In this document: one piece after another, positions 57,494-64,000 of the stretch
Layout of the letters: each line of letters begins with the position of its first letter
How positions within the stretch are numbered: the first letter of the stretch is position 1
DNA from: JBBIPA01 sp963820495
Lineage (GTDB): Bacteria; Chloroflexota; Dehalococcoidia; GIF9; UBA5629
Direction of reading: 5' to 3'
DNA: 64,000 nucleotides
Assembly (NCBI GenBank): GCA_963820495.1
Contig: CAWGAF010000001.1
Span: 744,001-808,000 of the forward strand
Position numbers and translations under genes: made by a program
Notes under the pieces: model-generated
What the model saw: the letters and a program-made list of their open reading frames with translations, nothing else
What the model was told of the DNA's origin: nothing
The model's database searches: none

Positions 57494-58519
57494 ATGGAAA
57501 CAAGGAAACGGGAGCCAACAGTTGACGGCGAGCCGAAAGTGACATCGCCAGCCATTCACATCAAGGATCTGCGTAAGATCTACGTTGTCAGCCAGCAGGA
57601 AGCCAACGTGGTGGCTGCGCTACAAGGGCTCGTGCACCGCCGCAAGTTAGAAATTCCCGCTGTGGACGGTATCTCGTTCGACCTAGCTCCTGGTGAGATA
57701 GTGGGCTTTCTGGGTCCCAACGGCGCTGGCAAGACTACCACGCTCAAGATGCTTTCGGGTTTGCTGTATCCCTCGGCGGGTGAGGTGTCCGTGCTCGGCT
57801 ATGTTCCGTGGAAGCGTGAGAAATCATTTCTAAGGCAAATTACGCTGGTGATGGGACAACGCAACCAACTGGTGTGGGATATCCCCGCCCTGCATTCATT
57901 CGAGTTAAACCGGGCTATTTATCGTATTCCACCCGAGGATTACCGCCACATTGTTGGTGAGTTGACCGAAATTCTGGAACTAGGGCCGCTTCTCAATAAA
58001 CCGGTCCGTAACCTCTCCCTAGGCGAACGGATGAAGTGTGAGATCGCAGCAGCTCTCCTGCATCGCCCGAGTGTGGTCTTCTTGGACGAGCCAACCATCG
58101 GTCTTGATGTGACGATGCAACGGCGCATACGCTCCTTTATTACGGAGTATAACCGCCGCTTTGGAGCAACTGTCCTGCTGACCAGCCACTACATGGCCGA
58201 TGTCGAAGCGCTTTGCCGCCGCGTCGTTGTCATCCACCATGGCCAGCTCCTCTTCGATGGTGACCTTTCGATACTAGTGCAGAAATTTACGGCACACAAA
58301 ACCATAGTAGTGCAGATAGGAAATTGTCAAGCCGATTTGCGCTCCTATGGCGAAGTTGTTTCTTGCGCAGATGGCCGCTTTACTCTCCGAGTCCCAAAAG
58401 CCGAAACAGCCCATGTCACTGAGCGGCTGTTGGCGAATCTGCCGGTGATTGATTTGCTGGTTGAAGACCCTCCGATTGAGGAAGTAATCGAGCAGGTCTT
58501 CGCGCAGGAATATAAATGA
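57494..58519 (+). CDS. ABC-2 exporter ATPase subunit
   Basis: This 341-residue ATPase has Walker A GPNGAGKTT, a signature motif written LSLGERMKCE, Walker B VVFLDEPTIGLD and the switch His in LLTSHYM. An N-terminal extension precedes the domain, and a C-terminal region of about 80 residues is typical of the DrrA/YadG-like exporter class. It pairs with two permease genes that overlap it in turn (ATGA junctions). The three genes are visibly GC-richer than their neighbours and may have been acquired together. The substrate is unknown; related systems export drugs or lipids. Confidence 0.92.
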   Translation: METRKREPTVDGEPKVTSPAIHIKDLRKIYVVSQQEANVVAALQGLVHRRKLEIPAVDGISFDLAPGEIVGFLGPNGAGKTTTLKMLSGLLYPSAGEVSVLGYVPWKREKSFLRQITLVMGQRNQLVWDIPALHSFELNRAIYRIPPEDYRHIVGELTEILELGPLLNKPVRNLSLGERMKCEIAAALLHRPSVVFLDEPTIGLDVTMQRRIRSFITEYNRRFGATVLLTSHYMADVEALCRRVVVIHHGQLLFDGDLSILVQKFTAHKTIVVQIGNCQADLRSYGEVVSCADGRFTLRVPKAETAHVTERLLANLPVIDLLVEDPPIEEVIEQVFAQEYK

Positions 58520-59319
58520 AAGCTTTGGCGGAGTTATACGTACAGCAGTTCAAAACAACCTTAGCATCAATGTTCCAGTACCGCGCCTCGCTGCTCATCT
58601 GGATGATCGGGCAAGTGCTCGAACCGCTAGTCTATCTCATCGTATGGTCAATAGTCTCGAACAGCAGCGGCGGAAGTGTCGGCGACTACACTACAAAGGA
58701 GTTTGCCGCCTATTTTATAGTGCTCATGCTGGTCAATCAGTTCACTTACACCTGGATAATGTACGAATTCGAGTACCGTGTCCGCGAAGGAATCCTTTCG
58801 TTCGCGCTGTTGAAGCCTGTGCACCCTATCCATTCGGACATTGCCGACAATGTGTCCTCAAAACTATTAACACTGCCTGTTATGATACTCATTGCAGCCG
58901 GGCTAACGGCATTGTTCCATGCCTCCATTTCTCCCCCACCGTGGGCTATCGCGCTATTCATACCGGCATTGCTGCTTGCCTTTTTAGTTCGGTTCCTCTT
59001 AGAATGGACTCTGGCACTGGCAGCGTTCTGGACCACACGTGTCGGTGCCATCAACCAGACCTATTTTGTCCTGATGTTGTTTCTCTCAGGGCAAATCGCC
59101 CCGCTGACGCTTCTCCCGTCTTCAATTCAGGTTGTAGCTGAAATTCTGCCCTTCCGCTGGATGATAGGCTTTCCAGTGGAACTCCTGCTTGGTCGGCTTA
59201 CGTTGGCCGAAGCGTTAATTGGGCTTGGAGCCCAGGCCGCATGGTTGCTGGTGAGCTTTGTACTGCTACGGATCATGTGGCGCACAGGTGTGCGTAACTA
59301 TTCGGCGGTGGGAGCATGA
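58516..59319 (+). CDS. ABC-2 type permease 1
   Basis: This 267-residue protein has six membrane helices of the ABC-2 fold. It carries the short loop RVREGILSFALLKPVHP between early helices, a motif common to the DUF990-like permeases. The final part, FRWMIGFPVELLLGRLT, is also typical. Its start overlaps the ATPase stop by 4 bases, and its own stop overlaps the next permease, so the three subunits should be made in balanced amounts. Confidence 0.88.
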   Translation: MKALAELYVQQFKTTLASMFQYRASLLIWMIGQVLEPLVYLIVWSIVSNSSGGSVGDYTTKEFAAYFIVLMLVNQFTYTWIMYEFEYRVREGILSFALLKPVHPIHSDIADNVSSKLLTLPVMILIAAGLTALFHASISPPPWAIALFIPALLLAFLVRFLLEWTLALAAFWTTRVGAINQTYFVLMLFLSGQIAPLTLLPSSIQVVAEILPFRWMIGFPVELLLGRLTLAEALIGLGAQAAWLLVSFVLLRIMWRTGVRNYSAVGA

Positions 59320-60101
59320 AGTACCTTCGCTTGATTGGCGCATTTTTCTGGGTCAGCGTCATGGGTGAAATGGCCTACCGGGTCAATTTCTTCTGGCAAC
59401 TGTTCCAGTCGTTTCTCAGCCTGGCCGTATCATTGGGCGGGCTAGCTGTGATTTTTTCCTACACCGATACTCTGGGCGGCTGGCGGCCTGACGAAGTTCT
59501 GGCGCTCGTCGGTGTCTACTTTCTTGTTGGTGGAATAATCGGTTTGGTAATTCAGCCGGGCATGGAGCAGTTCATCGAATCGGTCCGTGATGGGACGCTC
59601 GATTTTACTCTCACCAAGCCTGAGGATGCACAGCTTATCGTCAGCATCCGACGAGTAGAAATCTGGAAGCTGATTGACATTGTACTAGGTCTAGCCGTGC
59701 TGGCTACTGCGTTAATTCGGTTGGGCGAGAATGTGGGTGTATGGCAGGCAGGGGCCTTTATCCTGATGCTAATTGCTGGCGCGGTCATCATCTACAGCTT
59801 CTTCCTGATTCTAGCCACGCTTTCGTTCTGGTTCGTTCGAGTGGAAAACATTCTCGTTATCTTTCAGAGTATGTACGAGGCTGGACGTTGGCCAGTGAGC
59901 CTGTATCCAAGATGGTTACGTTATGGACTTACCTTCATAATACCAGTTGCTTTTGCCACGACAGTACCCGCCGAAGCCTTGACCAGCCGCCTTACCTGGG
60001 AAACCATGCTGGGTGCTGTGGTAGCGGCTGTGGTCTTGTTCATGGTTTCACGATTATTCTGGCGGTTTGGACTGCGACATTATTCTGGAACATCGGCTTG
60101 A
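59316..60101 (+). CDS. ABC-2 type permease 2 (DUF990-like)
   Basis: This 261-residue permease has six membrane helices. It contains VRDGTLDFTLTKPEDAQL, the counterpart of the loop in its partner, and EAGRWPVSLYPRWLRYGLTFIIPVAFATTVPAEAL near the end, as in DUF990 permeases. It likely forms a heterodimer with permease 1 driven by the upstream ATPase. It is the last gene of the unit. Confidence 0.88.
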   Translation: MKYLRLIGAFFWVSVMGEMAYRVNFFWQLFQSFLSLAVSLGGLAVIFSYTDTLGGWRPDEVLALVGVYFLVGGIIGLVIQPGMEQFIESVRDGTLDFTLTKPEDAQLIVSIRRVEIWKLIDIVLGLAVLATALIRLGENVGVWQAGAFILMLIAGAVIIYSFFLILATLSFWFVRVENILVIFQSMYEAGRWPVSLYPRWLRYGLTFIIPVAFATTVPAEALTSRLTWETMLGAVVAAVVLFMVSRLFWRFGLRHYSGTSA

Positions 60102-60439
60102 CGGAGAATCCCTTCTTGCTCACGGATGACATTAAGTATCAAAAAAGCATGACATCAGGTCCTTCCGATTGCACAAAAATCAGTTTTACTCAATAGTCGT
60201 TATTTACAGACCGCTACGCAGGGCAAGCAATTGTAGAACATCATCTAAATTAATTGGTCATTTCATAGTTAACCTCCAGCTTTCAGCCGCGGTTCCTCTT
60301 ACATCTGTCATTTTGAAAGAGTATAATATCGTTCGCAATTTGCTATGGTAACAAAATCATATCTGGTCTCACATAACAGACTAACTGTCAATCTCAACGA
60401 TAATTTTCTTATGCAAAAAAGAACAGGAGAAATTTAGCT
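60102..60439 (+). other. Intergenic region, no gene seen
   Basis: About 340 bases between the exporter and the MFS gene. No coding frame with a start, no repeat and no clear terminator was found. An AGGAG site at 60425-60429 lies at its end. Confidence 0.5.
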
Positions 60440-61756
60440 ATTAAGAAGAAGGATTGGTCACACTACTCTAGTATCTCCACTTCAAGAAATGCCAATGGTA
60501 AACCTGGTTCCAGGTCAGACAGGAGGAAATTTTACTATGGCTGGGTAGTACTGATAATTTGTCTTATCCTTATCACTATCAGCTATGGTATACGGTTCTC
60601 ATTCGGCATATTTTTTACATCACTGGAACAGGACTTCTCTTTGACCAGAGCAATGACCTCAGGGATTTTTTCAGTTTATATGATACTCGGCGTTTTCTTT
60701 GCCATTATTGGTGGTTGGGTAGCAGACAGATATGGACCAAAAACGGTGTTATTGGTGATGGGTGTCTTCGCCTTTTTAGGTCTGGCATTGACCAGTCAGG
60801 TTAGTTCGCTGTGGCAGTTGTTCTTAAGCTACAGCCTTTTAGTAGCGATAGGAACTGGGCCTATGTATGCTGTAGCCACATCGGAAGCCATTAGATGGTT
60901 TACCCAGCGGCGCGGGCTGGCATTAGCTATTGTCACCTGTGGAGTTGGCCTTGGGTCGATATGGATAGCACCAGTTGCAGCCCATTTCATCGAAAGCTTT
61001 GGCTGGCGCCTGTCTTTCGTATTTATTGGGCTGATAGCACTCATCACCATAATTCCATCATCTTTCTTTTTACGTAAAGCTCCGAGTGTGGTAGTAGCCC
61101 TGCCTGAAGATAAGAACAAAGGCACTGTTGAAATCAATAATCTAGATAAGCCACAAAAAGAAATAAAAGACTTATCTCCGCGTCAGGCAATCAAGACTAG
61201 AAACTTCTGGCTCGTGGTTGGCATATGGTTCTTTCACTCATTCTGTTTATTTACCGTAACCACGCATATAGTTCCGCATGCAATTGATTTGGGAATATCC
61301 CCTATGGAGGCTGCGCCAATACTCAGTATCCTTGGTTTCATGAGTTTACCGAGCAGGATATTCCTGGGAACTCTAACGGACAGGGTTGGTAGAAAACCTA
61401 TAGCTCTGCTGAGTGCTATTCTTATGATGGCAGCTATGGTATGGCTAATGTGGTCATCAGGTTTATGGATGCTCTACATATTTGCCGTTATTTTTGGGAT
61501 TGGTTTTGGAGGGCTGTCACCAGCTTCTACAGCTATGGTCAGTGACTCTTTCGGAACACGTAACCTAGGCTCCATTATGGGATTATTAGAAATTGGCTGG
61601 GTACTCGGTGCCGCTGCGGGTCCAGCCCTGGCCGGTTATATATTTGATACCACTGGCAAATATTTTTTAGCCTTCCTTTTAATGGCAGTTGCCTCCCTTA
61701 TAGTGGCAATATTGGTCCTATTTGTTAAATTACCGAAAGCTAATTTTAAATATTAA
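60440..61756 (+). CDS. MFS transporter (OxlT/monocarboxylate type), start codon non-standard
   Basis: The product is about 438 residues with twelve membrane helices, of the oxalate/monocarboxylate branch of the major facilitator superfamily. The N-terminal FYYGWVVLIICLILITISYG matches that branch, and the helix 2-3 loop is GGWVADRYGPKTVLL. The first ATG/GTG/TTG in frame that would serve is a TTG at 60641, but it falls after helix 1. The frame is open from 60404, and AGGAGA at 60425-60430 lies 9 bases before an ATT at 60440. I therefore suggest ATT as start, or a mutated start. It probably moves a small carboxylate; direction is unknown. Confidence 0.78.
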   Translation: MKKKDWSHYSSISTSRNANGKPGSRSDRRKFYYGWVVLIICLILITISYGIRFSFGIFFTSLEQDFSLTRAMTSGIFSVYMILGVFFAIIGGWVADRYGPKTVLLVMGVFAFLGLALTSQVSSLWQLFLSYSLLVAIGTGPMYAVATSEAIRWFTQRRGLALAIVTCGVGLGSIWIAPVAAHFIESFGWRLSFVFIGLIALITIIPSSFFLRKAPSVVVALPEDKNKGTVEINNLDKPQKEIKDLSPRQAIKTRNFWLVVGIWFFHSFCLFTVTTHIVPHAIDLGISPMEAAPILSILGFMSLPSRIFLGTLTDRVGRKPIALLSAILMMAAMVWLMWSSGLWMLYIFAVIFGIGFGGLSPASTAMVSDSFGTRNLGSIMGLLEIGWVLGAAAGPALAGYIFDTTGKYFLAFLLMAVASLIVAILVLFVKLPKANFKY

Positions 61757-62159
61757 GAAATCAAACTGCATAGAGTCCACACACCGTCACTTTGTTGGTA
61801 ATTATGCCTATTAGTCACAAAGGTTTAGCCTATACTTTGATGGATTAGCCTTTTATAATTAGTAATATGCTTGAGGATTCCTCCCTCAGCTTATTGAACG
61901 TATCCTGCGGAATAATGATCGACATTTGCTTAAGAAATGTGCGCATAATAGGGCAAATTTGCCTGGATTAGTTTCTGCATATAATGAAACAGCAACTACT
62001 TGTGATCTTAAACCTCTCATTGGTTTCTGGCCTTGTGATATTAGGTGTTAATATCATCTCACCTGTTCTTCTCAATATGCGCTTTCATTTTCTATTCCCA
62101 TAGCACTTACACAATTCAGTAAGATAGGGACCTGCCGGTACTATTCCGTAGATTCTTCC
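61757..62159. other. Convergent intergenic region, no gene seen
   Basis: About 400 bases lie between the convergent MFS and cytidylyltransferase genes. A weak GAGGATTC/GAATC-like symmetry and short open stretches are present, but nothing that I can call a gene or a terminator. Confidence 0.45.
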
Positions 62160-62705
62160 TTACTCTGACCTTACTACCTCTACCTTACCTGTACCACTGC
62201 AATGTATACACTTCACTTTTAATATGGGATGGCCCTCACAGTAGGGGCAGTCGATTTCCAACTTACCTATTTTCTGCTTACCAAATTCCTTAATCTTCGA
62301 ATCCAGTTCTCTATCGGCTCGAGGTTTAATTCCTCCGACATTGGTGACTAACTTGCAGCCGATGGAACGGCAAATCTCTACTTCGGGAATATTTTCGGGG
62401 CCAGTTCGATATCCTCCTTTGGCGAATATGTCGGGCTTGACCAATTCTAGGGTCTTACAGACTGTCTGGTCGTCATCCACGGACGCGATAACCTCATCCA
62501 CACCTTTAATGCTCTCAAGGATTTCTTTTCTATCCTCGAACGGCCTGAACACAAACCCCTTTTTCTTAAGCAGGAAATCGTCGCTGTTCAGGATCACAAC
62601 TAGCCTGTCACCTAGTTTGACTGCCTCTCGTATGTACCGAATATGACCTACATGTATTGGGTCGAAGGCTCCACTTACTGCAACTTTGATTAATTTCTTT
62701 TCCAT
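62160..62705 (-). CDS. Cytidylyltransferase-fold protein with C-terminal zinc ribbon
   Basis: This 181-residue protein starts MEKKLIKVAVSGAFDPIHVGHIRYIREA; the HxGH nucleotide motif is at residues 19-22. It is the fold of glycerol-3-phosphate cytidylyltransferase, RfaE C-terminal domain and archaeal FAD synthetase. KGGYRTGPENIPE and NVGGIKPRADRE fit the family's second half. From about residue 150 a DnaJ-like zinc module follows (CPYCEGHPILK and CIHCSGTGKV), which is unusual. The ATG at 62705 is chosen because it begins the conserved domain; a longer frame upstream adds 25 residues without homology. The sugar or alcohol phosphate used is unknown. Confidence 0.8.
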   Translation of the reverse strand: MEKKLIKVAVSGAFDPIHVGHIRYIREAVKLGDRLVVILNSDDFLLKKKGFVFRPFEDRKEILESIKGVDEVIASVDDDQTVCKTLELVKPDIFAKGGYRTGPENIPEVEICRSIGCKLVTNVGGIKPRADRELDSKIKEFGKQKIGKLEIDCPYCEGHPILKVKCIHCSGTGKVEVVRSE

Positions 62706-62808
62706 TTCCGTCACTCTTCCTTTTAATATAAACCATAATAATCTTAATGGGCAAGCTATTGCAAAACGGGATTGAACCACTAAGACTGCTTTGGGTTAGG
62801 AATGCTGA

Positions 62809-63096
62809 TATATTTTTTATCCTATTATTATTGCCGTAGGCTATGACCCGATATGGTTTGCTGTGATAATAGTGATACTGCTAGAAACAGGAGCGATTAC
62901 CCCATCTGTTGGCTTAAATGTATTTTTCATGAAGGGCATAGCTACGGATGTACCCCAGCAGACGATATTCCTGAGAACTATACCCTACTTGATTATGATG
63001 CTCGTTTGCCTGGGAATTTTAACAATTTTCCCCGATATAGCATTGATTCTGCCCAATTTAATGAAGCAAGTGAATAGGTCTATTTGGCAAATTTGA
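62809..63096 (+). pseudogene. C-terminal remnant of TRAP transporter large permease (DctM)
   Basis: An open stretch of 95 codons encodes YPIIIAVGYDPIWFAVIIVI, then LLETGAITPSVGLNVFFMKGIA, and ends ALILPNLMKQ. This matches the last two helices of DctM, whose conserved end is xxGxITPPVGLNVFVxKG. A TGA precedes it in frame at 62806-62808 and the rest of the roughly 430-residue permease is missing. It lies between a cytidylyltransferase gene and the selenoprotein gene, both on the other strand. Confidence 0.75.
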
Positions 63097-63142
63097 CAGG
63101 TAGTTCCCTAATACTGCCTGTCAAATTTCTTAGAGGCATCCT

Positions 63143-64000
63143 TCAAAATACATGTTGCTCTGTCAAATCTGTCTGTAAAGCCTCAATTGACTTCTCTACA
63201 ATGGTTCGACGTAATTTCTTTTCAGCTTCTGGAGACAAATTTAAATCACCCAGAGGGTGAATTATGCCATTACCCCTTACAATCCGATTCGAACCAATCA
63301 TAAGCGCTACAGGTGTCATGGTAGTCACATGGGCTACAGGCATACCAGCCTTCTCTATCTCTACTACTATCGCTGCGCCGCAGCGAGTACTGGTCGCTCA
63401 GGTAGATGTCAGAATAGCACCATCTACTAGCTCCTCTTTTAATCGCTCGGCTATACTTCGTCCAATCCTTCTAGAATTTTCGAGTGTGGTGGCTACGCCT
63501 GTTGTGGAGTAGAACTTATCGTCAAGCGTTCCTAGCAATTCCTCTTTTTCCAGATCACGCATTATATCCAGTGGTATAAGGCGATGCGGATCCTCTTTTA
63601 CTGCCTTAGAATCATATCCCACGTGAACTACTTCGTAATCTTTAGGATCAAGCACATTAACATTCTTAATACTATATTCGCCATATTTTGTGGCTTTAAG
63701 CGACTCCATATTATCGGGGTTGCCCCTGGGCACAAGCCCACCATCGGTAATTAAACATATCTTAGAGGATGAGAGATCCTTTATCGGGGCAGCAGGTTGG
63801 ACCCGTTCAAACTCCGGGAGATGTAGTTCTGTTTCAAATGGATTACCCTGCAGCTTTGCCATCAGCATATCTACGACACGTTGGGAAACTGTCCTATCTG
63901 AAAGCCCCCTCTTCAACATACCTCTGGGGAAATATCCCTCTTCACCTGGTTTACCTATCTCTTGGTTGTTGACAAGTTTAAATGCTAAATTGACCATTTT
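63143..64000 (-). CDS. Glycine/sarcosine/betaine reductase selenoprotein B-like (GrdB family), 5' truncated
   Basis: The 285 codons visible include an in-frame TGA at 63398-63400. Upstream lies EEGYFPRGMLKRGLSDRTVSQRVVDML, and YSTTGVATTLENSRRIGRSIAERLKEELVDGAILTST just before the TGA. After it comes ATSTRCGAAIVVEIEKAGMPVAHVTTMTPVALMIGSNRIV. This matches GrdB-type proteins, where the site is TSTUGTCTRCGA with selenocysteine (U). The family attacks the substrate amine in glycine, sarcosine or betaine reductase; proline reductase PrdB is related. The gene runs past the window end, so its start is not seen. A hairpin just after the UGA would serve as the insertion signal. A non-Sec reading would give a truncated protein without the conserved C-terminal part. 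Confidence 0.88.
63371..63388 (-). promoter_or_regulatory. Candidate bacterial SECIS hairpin
   Basis: On the minus strand CGCTGC and GCAGCG pair around a GGC loop, and an outer ACT/AGT pair extends the stem beyond a small AT bulge. The loop guanines lie about 19-20 bases after the UGA, within the usual bacterial distance for SelB recognition. The element is inside the coding sequence, as expected for bacteria. Confidence 0.65.

Noticed and set aside
60537..60548. ATG with an AGGAGG site as a possible start of the MFS gene
   Set aside because: It is in a different frame and reaches TAG after two codons.

Overview
The window most likely comes from an uncultured, strictly anaerobic Chloroflexota bacterium of the Dehalococcoidia type. 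This is inferred from gene content and no marker gene is present. The supporting genes are an anaerobic (Ni-Fe) CO dehydrogenase, desulforedoxin-like proteins, an archaeal-type flagellin with a class III signal peptide, an archaeal-type GlmU pair, Liv-type lipoprotein binding proteins with Pro-rich linkers, many molybdenum enzymes and a selenocysteine-containing glycine/betaine-reductase-like protein. I found no rRNA, tRNA, CRISPR array or intact insertion sequence.

Layout. 1-2293: a TIR-domain protein at the window edge, then a YtcJ-like amidohydrolase. 2399-6909: a Liv-type binding lipoprotein, an acyl-CoA synthetase followed by two unlisted-size desulforedoxin genes (4121-4425), and a membrane-anchored DUF151 protein. 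7193-12898: a duplicated-domain lipoprotein, a LemA/TPM pair, and a minus-strand run of two crotonases plus a chromate-type transporter. 13262-18525: an archaellin-like protein, a CvpA/DegV pair in which degV starts with CTG, and a shortened pyruvate phosphate dikinase. 18725-22127: a CODH block made of two twin zinc-ribbon proteins, a ferredoxin and CooS. 22409-30025: a PQQ-like propeller lipoprotein, a Crp/Fnr regulator, a phosphodiesterase, and several hydrolases.

30111-42004 looks like a catabolic island for aromatic or hydroxylated ring compounds. It holds two orphan xanthine-dehydrogenase-family Mo subunits, an FAD oxidoreductase, a two-subunit enzyme closely resembling pyrogallol-phloroglucinol transhydroxylase, and another Liv-type binding protein. 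The acyl-CoA ligase, crotonases, CODH and PPDK elsewhere in the window would suit degradation of the products to acetyl-CoA and gluconeogenic use of it.

42311-46914 carries a methyltransferase remnant and a UDP-GlcNAc operon of two GlmU-like paralogues plus GlmS. The paralogues appear to have lost opposite halves of the bifunctional enzyme. 47121-55186 is a complete kdp potassium-transport operon including kdpF and an extra 30-residue membrane peptide. 55471-61756 has a zinc-ribbon protein, a sensor lacking its kinase half, a TIGR04076 protein, a GC-richer ABC-2 exporter and an MFS transporter with no standard start codon. 62160-64000 ends with a cytidylyltransferase, a remnant of a TRAP permease and the 3' part of a GrdB-like selenoprotein with a UGA codon and a SECIS-like hairpin.

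Points most worth a second look are the selenoprotein, the CooS with a changed C-cluster ligand, the transhydroxylase island and the complementary GlmU pair. Non-canonical starts, several gene remnants and a family of CTCTCCC/GGGAGAG palindromes follow.
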